A stretch of 64,000 bases of DNA. Source: Candidatus Symbiopectobacterium sp. NZEC151 (GTDB taxonomy: Bacteria; Pseudomonadota; Gammaproteobacteria; Enterobacterales; Enterobacteriaceae). The translations under genes were made by a program, and so were the position numbers. Of the stretch, positions 18,660 to 28,761 are shown piece after piece. Under the pieces are notes generated by a model. It was given only the letters and a program-made list of their open reading frames with translations. It did no database searches and was not told where the DNA came from. The stretch is from the NCBI RefSeq assembly GCF_025962655.1, contig NZ_JAGFPE010000001.1:682001-746000 (forward strand), read 5' to 3'. Numbering within the stretch: the first letter of the stretch is position 1; each line of letters opens with the position of its first letter.

Positions 18660-19721
18660 TTATTTACCTCTAACACTTTCTATTAATTTTGCCAATTGTT
18701 CAATGCCATCGAATGTAGAGGGGATTTGATCGGCAGATGGCATAATATTTGAGAATATGATCGTTTCGAACTTGTCTAAAGATTCTTTGTCATTAACTTT
18801 CATTTCTTTCGCATAGTCTGTATATTTTTGAATAAATCGACAAAGTGTTTTTCTTAATTCTATTTGATTCACTTGGGATTTTACGGATTGGTAATTACTT
18901 AAAGATGTTTTGAAATAATAAATAAATATGAAGGTAAGCGTAAATGCTGGAACTAAAGTGAATAATGAGTAAATTGAATCAACTTTAACAAATCCCTTAT
19001 ACACTAAAAAAACATCCAAGCAAAGAGGGAATAAAGCCAGCACGCCCAAAGAAAGGGTAAACCAAAATGCGTTCTTGGATTCTTTATTTTTATTCCGTGA
19101 TAATAAATCAAAGCCACTATATAATCCGACGAAATTGTAAGCATTCTCTTGCTCCTCAAGTTTTGTTTTTAACTCTGCAACTTTTGTTATATGTAAAGCG
19201 ATTTTACTGTCCCATCCATTTATTAAAACTGACATTGACTTTTCAGCCTGTGCTGCTTTTATGAAGTGTTGAATATCATCGCTATTGAATTTAAATCTCA
19301 TTAGTGAGAATGGCATTTCATTTAAAGTATAAAAAATTTGGCCTTGAGCCTCACTGCCAAACGCATCTCTGTTATTTAATGCAAAGTTCTTAATTACCAA
19401 AAGGTCATAATCAAGATCTCTATTCTGATAAAAATAAAGCTCCATTAAAAATCTAAATAATGTTGCAAAATAGCTATCTATATCCTCTTCACTTGTTTTT
19501 TCATCTGATAGTCTAATGCTAATGAAACGCCCAATATTGTTAATGTTAAATGGTGTCAATGAATCCCATTGTTGAGGGTTTTTTATCATGCTATTTATGA
19601 TGGTTATGCAATGAGTGTTTCTTTCTCGCTGAAAATCCGTATTTTCTTCTAAGCTATGAATTTGCTTTGCATTTAATTTAAGAGTTTCATGCATTTCATT
19701 TGTATCGAAAAAAGGTGTCAT
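18660..19721 (-). CDS. Two-TM protein of unknown function beside the antitoxin-like gene
   Basis: 353 residues. A soluble N-terminal part of about 210 residues, two hydrophobic segments (about 219-243 and 248-270, joined by a short loop KGFVKVDS), and a soluble C-terminal part ending LIESVRGK. Coiled-coil tendency just before the membrane hairpin (KVAELKTKLEEQENAYNF). AT-rich, unlike the core genes. It runs into the HTH gene with 18 bases between, so the two are likely one operon. The start has a weak ribosome-binding site and MHETL ten residues in is an alternative. Not recognised; a membrane-acting effector controlled by the HTH protein is a speculation. Confidence 0.65.
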   Translation of the reverse strand: MTPFFDTNEMHETLKLNAKQIHSLEENTDFQRERNTHCITIINSMIKNPQQWDSLTPFNINNIGRFISIRLSDEKTSEEDIDSYFATLFRFLMELYFYQNRDLDYDLLVIKNFALNNRDAFGSEAQGQIFYTLNEMPFSLMRFKFNSDDIQHFIKAAQAEKSMSVLINGWDSKIALHITKVAELKTKLEEQENAYNFVGLYSGFDLLSRNKNKESKNAFWFTLSLGVLALFPLCLDVFLVYKGFVKVDSIYSLFTLVPAFTLTFIFIYYFKTSLSNYQSVKSQVNQIELRKTLCRFIQKYTDYAKEMKVNDKESLDKFETIIFSNIMPSADQIPSTFDGIEQLAKLIESVRGK

Positions 19722-19752
19722 TTTATAAGTTTACTCATTTAAAGTTGCTATT

Positions 19753-19774
19753 GTTGTTTCAAGAACGAAACAAC
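19753..19774. promoter_or_regulatory. Inverted repeat before the two-TM protein gene
   Basis: GTTGTTTC-AAGAAC-GAAACAAC, a perfect 8+8 palindrome 32 bases upstream of the ATG at 19721. A likely operator for the HTH protein or a terminator remnant of the prophage. Confidence 0.4.
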
Positions 19775-19818
19775 ACCAGAGCTTTGTATTAATAGCTTCA
19801 AGTATCCATCATGAAGCA

Positions 19819-20330
19819 ATGAACACACAAGCCACCCTTACCGAAATCCAGAGCCTACTGCGCAACTTGATCCGTATCGGCGTCGTCACCCAGGCGAACA
19901 CCGCCGAAACCTCTGTCGGGTATAAACCGGAGCACTGATTACTGATTGGCTGACCTGGTTGTTTCGTCGTGCCGGGCGTTCCCGAGACTGGCGGGCACCG
20001 TCAGTGGGCGAGCAAGTGTTACTGTTGAGCATCGGTGGAAAACTGGATACCGCCTTTGTGCTGCCCGGCATCTATTTGGACGACAACCCTGCACCATCGG
20101 CCTCTGCGGATGCGCTGCACATCAGTTTTCTCGGCGGTGCTGTGCTGTTGGTATTGGTGAAAGTCGATACGTGTATCACGCTGGATATGCCAGAAGTGGT
20201 TTGCACCAACAAGCTGGCGATGGGCTCGCTGGAAGTACAAAAAGGTGGGACGATTCATGGCACCATGGAGCATAGCGGCGGCGCGCTCTTCCAACGGTGT
20301 GCAGACTGATGATCACGATCATAGTGCCGT
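19819..20330 (+). pseudogene. P2-like baseplate protein gpV remnant
   Basis: Three frames together restore phage P2 gpV: MNTQATLTEIQSLLRNLIRIG in the first, then TDWLTWLFRRAGRS, APSVGEQVLLLSIGG and LDTAFVLPGIYLDDNP in the second, followed by TLDMPEVVCTNKLAMGSLEVQKGG, and SSNGVQTDDHDH at the end in the third. The likeness to P2 gpV is strong from memory. Frameshifts and an internal loss make it non-functional. It lies on the plus strand between the two-TM gene and an integrase remnant, and marks an old P2-type prophage. Confidence 0.8.
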
Positions 20331-20372
20331 TGTGTTCCAAAGCGTACGCGACATTTTGATCGCACTTTTATC

Positions 20373-20489
20373 CGCATTACCATGCGCTACGCCCATTTTG
20401 CTCCCGACCACTTGGATGACGCGATCCACCTGAATCCGTTAGCTGAAGTCAGTGGCGACAAAATGGCGGCAGAGAGTGTAAAAGGGTGA
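20373..20489 (+). pseudogene. Tyrosine integrase C-terminal remnant
   Basis: Reads RITMRYAHFAPDHLDDAIHL followed by NPLAEVSGDKMAAESVKG and stop. This is the C-terminal end of P2/HP1-type integrases, including the nucleophile tyrosine in MRYAHF. Only about 38 residues remain, joined directly to gpV debris. It ends 70 bases before the sdsR 3' end. Confidence 0.75.
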
Positions 20490-20558
20490 TATGGGGTAGA
20501 ATAGGCTAGGGGATAAGTGGCTGATTTTAATATAAGTGATTGTATTTAAACTACTTCC

Positions 20559-20662
20559 AAAAAAAGACCGAATACGATTCCTGTATTCGGTCTAGGGAAA
20601 TGGCTCTTGGGAGAGAGCCTTGCGCTAAAAGTTGGCATTTGTGCAAGCTGAATCAGCCTTGC
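20559..20662 (-). ncRNA. sdsR: Small RNA SdsR (RyeB)
   Basis: About 104 nt on the minus strand, starting GCAAGGCTGATTCAGC, with the invariant ATGCCAACTTTTAGCGCA and the hairpins GGCTCT..AGAGCC and GACCGAATAC..GTATTCGGTC followed by T7. Nearly identical to the E. coli sigma-S-dependent sRNA, which represses ompD, mutS and others through Hfq. A sigma-S-like -10 (CTACGCT) lies just upstream (minus strand). It sits next to yebY as in E. coli. The antisense RyeA/SraC may exist on the plus strand but cannot be shown here. Confidence 0.95.
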
Positions 20663-20803
20663 ACTTTAAAGCGTAGCCAACTTCTCACTGATTACCAGTG
20701 TTGCTGCGGAGTTCGTTTCATAACTGGAACAGCTTTTACACCCCTGGATAACGTAATATTATCCATGCATTAACATGTGGCTGAAATGTAGTCAGTTTTT
20801 AAA

Positions 20804-21148
20804 TCACCTGGCGACACAAAGTTGTTCACCGCGTTCGATGAAAGGCTGTAAATCTTTCTTCTTGCCCGGTGCATCGGGGTCATCCAGCCAGATGACATCA
20901 ATCGGTTGCGCATTCACCTGGCCATTTTTCATCTGGGCCTGTGCGGCCGCGTTAAGCGGATATTGCATCAGCGTTCCGGTATTTAACGCAAAAACAGCCT
21001 TACCAGAGCGGCAAATCAACTGGACCTCTTCACGAGTGAACGCCCAACGCTCGCCATATTGCTGACGGCTTAACGTCACCAACTGGGCGGCGGCAACGGC
21101 ATCGGTGCCAAGCGTGGCAAGGGTAAGCGCTAAAATGATCTTTTTCAT
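20804..21148 (-). CDS. yebY: YebY family protein (DUF2511), periplasmic
   Basis: 114 residues with a signal peptide (MKKIILALTLATLGTDAVAAA) and the conserved WAFTREEVQLICRSG, QYPLNAAAQAQ, NAQPIDVIWLDDP and FIERGEQLC. Two cysteines may form a disulfide. E. coli YebY lies next to sdsR as here. In E. coli the yobA-yebZ-yebY genes are linked to copper handling; the partners are not present, since the next gene is an isonitrile hydratase homologue. Confidence 0.9.
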   Translation of the reverse strand: MKKIILALTLATLGTDAVAAAQLVTLSRQQYGERWAFTREEVQLICRSGKAVFALNTGTLMQYPLNAAAQAQMKNGQVNAQPIDVIWLDDPDAPGKKKDLQPFIERGEQLCVAR

Positions 21149-21365
21149 CGTGGTATCTCTGTGCTAAGCCGATAACGTGGCAAAATTACCTATCGTTAAT
21201 CAGCGAGTTACATAAATGAATCTTAACGCGATCATAAGGGCTGCGCGCGGTGAAGTCGAGTCATGGATACCATCGGCATGGCTGTTCTCGTTGATATTCT
21301 GATTGAATCCCCGATAAAAACCTGCGCATGCTAAGCAATATCACCTAATCACAGAGGACGTTGTC

Positions 21366-22055
21366 ATGGCTGATTCTCCTGTACTCTCCATAGGTTTTCT
21401 CCTTTTTCCCGGTGTAACCCAATTAGATTTGACTGGGCCTTACGAAGTATTGGTGCGTGCGCCGGGTGCTCAGGTGCACTTGATCTGGAAACAGATTGCG
21501 CCGGTGACCTCCGATCGCGGTCTGGCTATTTTGCCTACCGTCACCCTTGAGGAATGTCCGGCGTTAGATGTGATTTGTGTGCCGGGTGGGCCGGGACAGA
21601 TTGATCTGATGGAAGATGATGAGGTGCTAAACTTTCTGCGTCAAAAAGCGAAGGAAGTAAAACTGGTTACCTCGGTCTGCACCGGATCGCTGGTGTTGGG
21701 GGCTGCGGGTTTACTCCAAGGCTATAAGGCAACCACCCACTGGGGCTCGCTCGATCAATTGGCGCTGCTGGGGGCTCAACCGGTTGAGGCGCGTGTCGTG
21801 CACGACGGCAACCGTATCAGTGGTGCTGGCGTGACCTCTGGGATCGATTTCGCACTAACCGTGGTGGCAGGGCTGTACGGCGAGGCGGTTGCGCAGGAGA
21901 TTCAGTTACAACTGGAGTACGATCCCGCGCCGCCATTCAATTCGGGTTCTCCGCGATCGGCTGCGCCAGAGCTGCTTCAGGCGGTGCGTCTCAAGCAGGC
22001 CGCGTTTATTGAAAAACGCAGGCAAGCAACGCAACGCGCTGCGGAAAAATTATAG
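21366..22055 (+). CDS. DJ-1/PfpI family protein, isonitrile hydratase-like
   Basis: 229 residues. DJ-1/PfpI fold with the nucleophile-elbow cysteine in VTSVCTGSLVLGAAGLL (about 108) and the acid in FPGVTQLDLTGPYEVL; the pattern THWGSLDQLALLGA is that of the isonitrile hydratase InhA group, which turns isonitriles into N-formamides. AGAGGA is 8 bases before the ATG. Substrate cannot be proven from sequence. Confidence 0.8.
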   Translation: MADSPVLSIGFLLFPGVTQLDLTGPYEVLVRAPGAQVHLIWKQIAPVTSDRGLAILPTVTLEECPALDVICVPGGPGQIDLMEDDEVLNFLRQKAKEVKLVTSVCTGSLVLGAAGLLQGYKATTHWGSLDQLALLGAQPVEARVVHDGNRISGAGVTSGIDFALTVVAGLYGEAVAQEIQLQLEYDPAPPFNSGSPRSAAPELLQAVRLKQAAFIEKRRQATQRAAEKL

Positions 22056-22102
22056 ATCTTTCACCTCAGGGCGGCCAAGCGCCCTGAGGTTCATCCTATC
22101 AA

Positions 22103-22276
22103 CTATCCGCGCCCACCGTGCCCGCCATAGCCGGGGCCGCCTCCACCGCCACCCGGACCCATCGGCCCTTGCATTGGGCCACCGCCGCCATGTCCGCCAC
22201 CGGGACCTGGCCATATGCATCCGCTTAAGGATGTGGTGATGACAATCGCCATTAATACGCAGAGCATTTTTTTCAT
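22103..22276 (-). CDS. Small glycine-rich lipoprotein (57 aa)
   Basis: Too short for many gene finders. The ATG at 22276 has GAGAGGTG upstream. Signal peptide with lipobox LSGC (Cys20), then IWPGPGGGHGGG and a tail with more than half glycine plus proline and histidine (GYGGHGGRG). The mature protein of 38 residues is likely unstructured and membrane-anchored. Function unknown; the histidines might bind metal, which is a guess. Confidence 0.65.
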   Translation of the reverse strand: MKKMLCVLMAIVITTSLSGCIWPGPGGGHGGGGPMQGPMGPGGGGGGPGYGGHGGRG

Positions 22277-22444
22277 GATTCACCTCTCAGTAGACGGAGG
22301 GATTTTGCGTGGCGGTCATACAAAGCGGAATAGGGCTAAGGCGGATTTTCGATTTTTTAACGCTTGGTAAATATCTGGATACGTCTTACCAGACATTACA
22401 GAATTCTACGAGAAGAGGAGCGATGCCATCACCGCCGTTTGCGG

Positions 22445-22780
22445 TTATTGGCATTGGTAAATGGTGTACTCGTTTTTTTGCGGATCGATAATGCAGAATC
22501 GGTTACCGGAAAGGCGCTGTGCCAGATAGCCTTCTTTGGTGACAGCAGAAGGCACATAGCGTGAGCTGTCAGCCGAGTGTAACAGACCGCTTTCGATGCG
22601 TTGTTTGGACATCAACACGCTAAACGCCACGGTGTTATCGACAATCACGGCAGAAGTCATGCCAATCGGATGACCCGGCAGCGTTTTCACTTCACCCTGA
22701 CAGTTCATGCCTTGTGGCGAGGAGCAACCCGCGGTAAGCAACAGCAGGAGCGATAGAGGTATTACAGCGCAGTAGTTCAT
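22445..22780 (-). CDS. Putative lipoprotein
   Basis: 111 residues from the ATG at 22780, which has AAGGAT 6 bases upstream; the longer frame begins 18 codons earlier without likeness to a signal. Signal peptide MNYCAVIPLSLLLLLTAGC with lipobox LTAGC. The mature part (about 93 residues) has three more cysteines and ends YTIYQCQ. Not recognised; probably a conserved envelope lipoprotein. Confidence 0.7.
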   Translation of the reverse strand: MNYCAVIPLSLLLLLTAGCSSPQGMNCQGEVKTLPGHPIGMTSAVIVDNTVAFSVLMSKQRIESGLLHSADSSRYVPSAVTKEGYLAQRLSGNRFCIIDPQKNEYTIYQCQ

Positions 22781-22974
22781 GGCGATCCTTGAATGATCAC
22801 GGCGTACTCTTTCTATTATAGCGCAGTCAGGCACGGGGCTGAGGGCGCGAATCGTGCTGCTAACACTAGACCATGGTTTTGATCTTGATTAACGCAATAG
22901 TGCGCCAGGCGCGATGAGGCATTTAATCCCTGCGCTTTCAGCGGTAGGATAATGAGGCAAACACAATAATCATC

Positions 22975-23102
22975 TATACCCGTCATACTTCAAGTTGCAG
23001 ATGCGTTGGCTGCGTTCGCTCACCCGAATCACTTACTTGTGTAAGCTCATCGGGATTCACTCACTTGCCGCCTTCCTGCAACTCGAATTATTTAGGGTAT
23101 AT
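22975..23102. repeat. ERIC repeat (IRU)
   Basis: About 128 bases with the full enterobacterial repetitive intergenic consensus: outer arms TATACCCGTCATACTTCAAG and its partner ending AATTATTTAGGGTATA, central CGCTCACCCGAATCACTTAC / GTAAGCTCATCGGGATTCAC. It lies 75 bases before the dehydrogenase gene. Confidence 0.9.
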
Positions 23103-23176
23103 AACTCCCTCTTTTTCATGATATTAGAAAATCTGATATCTGAAGTCGGAAGGGAAATAATCAAGGAAATTGTCCT

Positions 23177-24241
23177 ATGCTAATCTCCGAGCGTCAGCTT
23201 CGAGACGTTACGCGCCTTTTATTGCAAAAGGCAGGCTCACAGGCTGATGAGGCACGCTGTGTTTCCGATCATCTGGTGAATGCCAACCTCAAAGGTCATG
23301 ATAGTCACGGTGTCGGAATGCTGCCGCACTATGTGGCGTTTATCGCTAAAGGCATCATGCATCCGAATACTCCGGTGCGTTTATTGCGTGACGGTGGCGC
23401 GGTATTGCAGTTTATCGGCGATCGCGGCTTTGGTCAGCGCACTGGCAAAGAAGCGATGGAGCAGGCGATTGCCAGAGCAAAAACCACCGGCGTGTGCCTG
23501 ATGACGCTGGCCTCCACGTGCCACCTCGGGCGGATTGGTACCTACGGTGAAATGGCGGCAGAGTCGGGGATGGTGGCGATTCATTTTGTCAACGTGAACG
23601 ATTTGGATCCGATTGTGGCACCCTGGTGCGGCCGTGAGGCGCGTTTTGGCACCAACCCCATCTGTATTGCCTTTCCCAAAAGTGAACATAACGCCCCGTT
23701 TGTGCTCGATTTTGCCACCAGCATTGTGGCGTTGGGGAAAACCCGTGTCGCCTATCTGGCTGGCAAGACGTTTGATGAAGAGGTGATGCTTGATAGTCAG
23801 GGCGTTTCTACCAACGATCCCAAAGTGATGTGGGAAGATGAAAAACAGGGCGCGCTGAAACCCATTGCACGCCATAAAGGCGGCGGGCTGGTGTTGGCGG
23901 CAGAGATGCTGGCGGGGCTGCTTTCCGGTGGCGGTACTATTCAGCCGGAAAACGAGCGCAAAGGGGCGATCATGAATAACATGACCACGATTATTATCGA
24001 CCCGGCGGCGATGGTATCGATGGACTGGCTGCAAAAAGAGTATGATGCCATGCTGGATTACGTGCGCACCTGCCCGGCGGCGGATGCTGAACAGCCGGTG
24101 CTGATTGCCGGTGAACCGGAACGTATTGCTTACGCGCAGCGTCAGGCTAACGGGATAACGCTATCCGATCAGGAGTGGGCCAATATCGTTGCCGCAGGCG
24201 TGTCATTAGGGATGACGGAACAGGCGTTTGCTGTCATTTGA
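23177..24241 (+). CDS. LDH2/MDH2-family NAD(P)-dependent hydroxycarboxylate dehydrogenase
   Basis: 354 residues, the usual length. Family marks: GHDSHGVGMLPHYV (catalytic His), HLGRIGTYGEMAAESG, APWCGREARFGTNPICIAFP and the HKGGGLVLAAEMLAG helix. The nearest E. coli relative is HcxB/YbiC, which reduces 2-oxo acids; malate, lactate or ureidoglycolate could be substrates. AAGGAAA lies 9 bases before the ATG. It stands alone, following an ERIC element. Confidence 0.85.
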   Translation: MLISERQLRDVTRLLLQKAGSQADEARCVSDHLVNANLKGHDSHGVGMLPHYVAFIAKGIMHPNTPVRLLRDGGAVLQFIGDRGFGQRTGKEAMEQAIARAKTTGVCLMTLASTCHLGRIGTYGEMAAESGMVAIHFVNVNDLDPIVAPWCGREARFGTNPICIAFPKSEHNAPFVLDFATSIVALGKTRVAYLAGKTFDEEVMLDSQGVSTNDPKVMWEDEKQGALKPIARHKGGGLVLAAEMLAGLLSGGGTIQPENERKGAIMNNMTTIIIDPAAMVSMDWLQKEYDAMLDYVRTCPAADAEQPVLIAGEPERIAYAQRQANGITLSDQEWANIVAAGVSLGMTEQAFAVI

Positions 24242-24280
24242 TGCCCGTATCATGGCGCGTATGCCTGTTATGCATACGCG

Positions 24281-24472
24281 TCAAAACTCGGCGCGTTCAT
24301 GGGCCGGGATCCAGTAACCGTCGATAAAATCCTCTATCGGAAAACATCCCCCCCGGCGTAAATGCTGCTCATCCATCGCACTCAGGCATTGTGCTTCGTT
24401 AAGATAGGCATCAACGACCAGATTTTCACAGCCTTGACCGAGATAACAGATAAAGACAACCAGTGCGTACAT
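24281..24472 (-). CDS. yebW: YebW family protein (DUF1482)
   Basis: 63 residues, as in E. coli, with CYLGQGCENLVVDAY, four conserved cysteines and GGCFPIEDFIDGYW. GGGAGGG precedes the ATG. Function unknown. Neighbour of rsmF in both genomes. Confidence 0.9.
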   Translation of the reverse strand: MYALVVFICYLGQGCENLVVDAYLNEAQCLSAMDEQHLRRGGCFPIEDFIDGYWIPAHERAEF

Positions 24473-24546
24473 AGGCGTTTACCCTCCCAGACAGTGGCAG
24501 TAGCCCTAGCGAGAGTGTAGATGAAAATGAGGCACTGGGGGGGCAA

Positions 24547-26025
24547 CTATCCCTGTTTAACGAGCTGGTTGCAGGCTCCATCACGCACCAGTTCGCGCGG
24601 AAGGTTGTTTTTTATACGGCTGCCGATGCGTTTGGTTAACCCGACAGGCGTGTGCTGATAGGTAAGCACCATTTCATCGCAGGTGGGGAGATCGTCTGGA
24701 TAACTGTCGCGACCCTGATACCATTCACAAGTCAGTGCGTCGCTGAGTGCATAAGCGTGCGCTGCCTGCGTGTCCGCCAGCGCAACAATAGCCTCATGTT
24801 GCCAGCGAAAACCTTTGGCATAGCGTTCCGCCAGTTTGAGACCGATGCGTGAGAAGCGTATCTTGCCAAACAGCGCACTGAGTGCGGTGGGAAACAGCCA
24901 GATCTCATCATCCCGCTGCCAGAGCTGTTGATGCTCTGGGTCCCAGATCAGGCCTGCCTGATTGGCCGAAAGCGTCACCGCTTGTCTGTCTTTGCCGGTT
25001 AATGGCGTGAAGGGAAACTTACCCACGTTAAAACGCGGTGCGGGCAACGGGGCGATGGCCGCGGTTTTGCGCAACCGCGCGACAAAGAAGCCTTCACTGT
25101 CGTAAATTTGCGGGAATACGTGGAGATATCCCTCCTCAGTCAGCGCATCTTGCGCGCCGGGAAAGAGGTCACCCAAGGCGTCAATCGCGCAAGCTTCTGG
25201 GAACGCATCAAGCAGATGCTGACACACCTGCTGGTTTTCCTGTGCGTTGAGCGTACATGTTGAGTAAATCAGCACGCCGCCGGGCTTTAACGCATGAAAC
25301 GCGCTGAGGATCAGTTCCTTTTGGGTCTGCGCCAGCTCCGTCGTACTTTCCGGTGACCAGTGGCGCATTGCATCAGGGTCTTTGCGCACCACCCCTTCGC
25401 CGGAACACGGGGCATCCAGCAGGATAGCGTCGAACGTTTCAGGCAGGGCAGCGCCAAACACCCGGCCATCGAAGTGCGTCAGTGCGGTATTGTGTACCCC
25501 GCAGCGATTGATGTTGGCATGCAGCACCTTGACCCGGCTGGCTGAGTATTCGTTAGCGACGATACCGCCGTTATTGCCCAGGTGTGCGGCAATTTGTGTG
25601 GTTTTCGAACCCGGCGCAGCGGCCACATCCAGCACCAATGGCGAGGGGGTTGCCTCATGGGATAATAAGGACGTTTCCTGCGCGTGAAACAATGCGCTTA
25701 CCGGCAGCATTGAGCTGGATTCCTGCAAATAAAACAGTCCGCTCAAATGACCCACTGTGTTGCCCAATCGCAACTGCGTTTCATCAGGGCTGACCACCCA
25801 AAATCCTTCTTTACACCAAGGGATGGGCGCCAATTGCCAGCCCCAATCCGCCGCCAGTGCCAAAAAATCATCCACGCTAATCTTCAACGTGTTGACGCGC
25901 AGACTGCGCCTTAACGGGCGCTGGCAGGCAGCAATGAATGCATCAAGGGACAAGTGCGCGGGCATGATGTCTTGAATTGCCTCGAGAAACGCGGAGGGCA
26001 AAGAGGGAGAGAGGGGTTTCACCAC
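24547..26025 (-). CDS. rsmF: 16S rRNA (cytosine-1407 C5)-methyltransferase
   Basis: Methylates C1407 of 16S rRNA with SAM. 492 residues against 479 in E. coli; starts with GTG since no in-frame ATG fits, and the family stretch [21 protein letters not shown] follows. SAM-site motif [18 protein letters not shown], then [19 protein letters not shown] with motif IV cysteine and the catalytic cysteine in [16 protein letters not shown]. The C-terminal region ends [19 protein letters not shown]. The ribosome-binding site is weak. Confidence 0.94.
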   Translation of the reverse strand: MVKPLSPSLPSAFLEAIQDIMPAHLSLDAFIAACQRPLRRSLRVNTLKISVDDFLALAADWGWQLAPIPWCKEGFWVVSPDETQLRLGNTVGHLSGLFYLQESSSMLPVSALFHAQETSLLSHEATPSPLVLDVAAAPGSKTTQIAAHLGNNGGIVANEYSASRVKVLHANINRCGVHNTALTHFDGRVFGAALPETFDAILLDAPCSGEGVVRKDPDAMRHWSPESTTELAQTQKELILSAFHALKPGGVLIYSTCTLNAQENQQVCQHLLDAFPEACAIDALGDLFPGAQDALTEEGYLHVFPQIYDSEGFFVARLRKTAAIAPLPAPRFNVGKFPFTPLTGKDRQAVTLSANQAGLIWDPEHQQLWQRDDEIWLFPTALSALFGKIRFSRIGLKLAERYAKGFRWQHEAIVALADTQAAHAYALSDALTCEWYQGRDSYPDDLPTCDEMVLTYQHTPVGLTKRIGSRIKNNLPRELVRDGACNQLVKQG

Positions 26026-26133
26026 GGTGGTAATGTCTCGTTACAATAGCAGAAAAATATGAATCAGATTCTGATAGTGTAACACGGCACATGGCTGCCG
26101 TCGCTTATCCGGCGACGGCAGGATTAACGCAGG

Positions 26134-28761
26134 CTATTCAGGAATGGCGGTGCCCCATTCGCGCCACTCTTTAGGTTCTTGCCCTAATAGCAGGAAATGC
26201 TTACCGGGCGTAGCAATCGGCGCTAAGGGGATAGCGGGTGGGGTGGCAAAGGCGATGCCGCCGCGAATAAATTGCTGGAAGGTGCCGGTTTTCAGCAAAC
26301 CGCCGCCCAAGCCGAATTCCAGATTGTAGCCGGATGCCAGCCAGAATACCGAGTTGCTGCGCACCAGATGCTGGTGTCGCTTACTGATGCGCAGTGCCAC
26401 CATCACCCTGTCGGACAGCGGCCCCAGCGACAGGCCAGTGACGGTTCCCACTTCAACGCCGCGAAACAGCACCGGCGTTCCCACCTGTAACGCACCGGCT
26501 TCCGGCGCATCCACCACGATATTCAGTCCATCCTGATAACGGGAATCGGAAATGGTAGCCTGTTGCAGCTCGAATTGACGCTGTTGCGCACCGTTGCCCG
26601 GCTCGACGTTAATGTAGGGCTGGAGCAAGGTTTCCAGATGATCGACACCGGCCGCTGAGATCTGTGGCGTCACCACCGAGAAGCGCGTACCCGCGCGGGC
26701 AAACGCGTTAACGTATTCAGGGTAGAGCACCGCTTGCGCCAATACATCGTTGCGCTGCTCTGCCAATTTAAGGGAATCCAACCGCCCGATCTCAATACCA
26801 AGGTAACGAATCGGCATACCCGCAGAGAGCGAACTGGCGTCATAGGTCCGCAGTTCAATACGGCTACCAATGGCGCGTGCAGCGGTTTCGGTGTTATACA
26901 GCAGTCGCTTTCCACCTTTGGTTTCAGGGGCACCTTCGAGGTTATCGAAGCTGATGGCACCTTTGATCGCCCGGTTAAGGGGCGCTGCCTGAACCGTTAG
27001 CCCTGAGGTGCTCAATTGCACGCGCGCACCGCCTTCGGCCCAGAACACGCTGCGTTCGGTCAGCAGTTTGCGATATTCCGGATGCAGGTAAACCTGGACT
27101 TCGAACGTTTCTGCACCGGGGCGAATACGCATGATTTCGCCGACCTGAAACTTGCGATACAACACGATCGAGCCTTCCTGGATGTCCGGCAGGCTCTCGG
27201 TGACCAGCGTTAAGGTTGGACTGGGCGTGTTGCCTTTGATGCCCTCCTGCGCATTATCCCGATCGCTGAACAGGGTATAGCGAGCCAGCGGCTCCCCGTG
27301 CGTGCCGGGTAACACCATCACGCCGCCGCTGAGCCACTCCTGTGGGCTGGCCCCGATCATTTGCACACCCTCCAGCCCCAGCTTGACGTTCAGCCGGCTG
27401 TTGATGATAAAGGTGCTGTCTTTGTGCAGCAGCGCGCGATATTCGGGTTCAATGGTGGCATCGAAGGTGACGCCCTTTTCGGTCAGCGTGCGCTGAATGA
27501 TCTGTCCGATTTGTACGCCGTGCAGCAGCACGGGTTGGCCGACATCAATGCCATAGCTCTGTGCGGCAGATAACTGAACGGTGAGCGTATCGGGACGTAA
27601 TGCCTGCGTGCCATCAATCAGCGGGAATGTCTGACGAGGCTCCCCGTCGCCGGGAATTAACGTCAGCGTTGGGCCGGTGAGCAGGCGAGAGAGGTTAAGA
27701 TCGTTCAAGGTCAGACGTGGTTTGGTCAGCTCAATGCGCGTGCCTTCCCGCATCAGCGATACGACAGAGGGATCGATAATCAGCTGTCCGGTGACATTAC
27801 CGTTGCTGGGATCCAGCACCAGTTTTTGCACACTGCCCACTTCCAGCCCCTGATACAGCAGCGGCGTCTGCCCGGCTTTCAGCGTATTGGCGGAAGGAAG
27901 CGTCAAGGTAATCGCCACCCCGCGCTGGCTTTGGGCCAGATTCGGGTAGAGTCGATAAGCTTGTTCCGCGCTGGCGTTATCGCTCTCATCCGGTGAATCA
28001 AAGGCGATGGCGCCATTGACCAGCGCCGCCAGACTTTGCATTTCCACTTTGGCACCGCCCGGGCTGATATCCGCCTTGATGCCGGACACATTCCAAAAAC
28101 GGCTCTCTTTCTTGATTAAATGGGTAAAGCGGCGCTCAATCAGGACATCGACCGTCACGCCCTTATTATCGGGGGTTACAGTGTAGTCGTACACTTTCCC
28201 GACGGGGATTTTGCGGTAATACACCAGCGAGCCCGCGTTGAGCGACCCTAAGTCATCAGCATGAAGATGGACCAGCAACTCCCCGCTGTTAACCCGGTAT
28301 TTCGGCTGGGTATCCAGCGCAGAAAAGTGCGCCTGCGGCTCGCCGGGACCGGGCATCATACCGATATAGTTACCGCCAACCAGAGCGTCAAGGCCGGAAA
28401 CGCCAGCTAATGAGGCTTTGGGGGTTACCAGCCAGAACTGTGTCCCGCTGCGTAACGCCTCTTTCATGTCGCTTTTAATGCTGGCTTCCACCTGGATGGT
28501 GCGCAGGTCTTCGCTCAGCGAGATGTTTTGTACCGTCCCGATTTCAACCCCTTGATAACGAACGGGGGTTCTGCCAGCCACGATGCCGTCAGCAGAGATA
28601 AAATCAATGGTGACAGTGGTGCCGCGCTCTTGCTGGTTGGTGTAGAGCAACCAACCGGCAATCAGCAGCGCAATAAAGGGCAGCAGCCAGAACGGCGATA
28701 TACGACGCTTATGCTTGATCGCGGTTCGCGTTGGCTCGGGTGTTGCTGAATCGTGTTCCAT
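26134..28761 (-). CDS. letB: MCE-domain intermembrane lipid transport protein LetB
   Basis: Periplasmic tunnel that carries phospholipids between inner and outer membrane. 875 residues (E. coli 877). One N-terminal membrane anchor ([19 protein letters not shown], about 22-41) and seven tandem MCE domains, each opening like [20 protein letters not shown] with the repeated GVEIGTV. Its start overlaps the end of letA by 53 bases, implying coupled translation. Formerly yebT. Confidence 0.95.
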   Translation of the reverse strand: MEHDSATPEPTRTAIKHKRRISPFWLLPFIALLIAGWLLYTNQQERGTTVTIDFISADGIVAGRTPVRYQGVEIGTVQNISLSEDLRTIQVEASIKSDMKEALRSGTQFWLVTPKASLAGVSGLDALVGGNYIGMMPGPGEPQAHFSALDTQPKYRVNSGELLVHLHADDLGSLNAGSLVYYRKIPVGKVYDYTVTPDNKGVTVDVLIERRFTHLIKKESRFWNVSGIKADISPGGAKVEMQSLAALVNGAIAFDSPDESDNASAEQAYRLYPNLAQSQRGVAITLTLPSANTLKAGQTPLLYQGLEVGSVQKLVLDPSNGNVTGQLIIDPSVVSLMREGTRIELTKPRLTLNDLNLSRLLTGPTLTLIPGDGEPRQTFPLIDGTQALRPDTLTVQLSAAQSYGIDVGQPVLLHGVQIGQIIQRTLTEKGVTFDATIEPEYRALLHKDSTFIINSRLNVKLGLEGVQMIGASPQEWLSGGVMVLPGTHGEPLARYTLFSDRDNAQEGIKGNTPSPTLTLVTESLPDIQEGSIVLYRKFQVGEIMRIRPGAETFEVQVYLHPEYRKLLTERSVFWAEGGARVQLSTSGLTVQAAPLNRAIKGAISFDNLEGAPETKGGKRLLYNTETAARAIGSRIELRTYDASSLSAGMPIRYLGIEIGRLDSLKLAEQRNDVLAQAVLYPEYVNAFARAGTRFSVVTPQISAAGVDHLETLLQPYINVEPGNGAQQRQFELQQATISDSRYQDGLNIVVDAPEAGALQVGTPVLFRGVEVGTVTGLSLGPLSDRVMVALRISKRHQHLVRSNSVFWLASGYNLEFGLGGGLLKTGTFQQFIRGGIAFATPPAIPLAPIATPGKHFLLLGQEPKEWREWGTAIPE

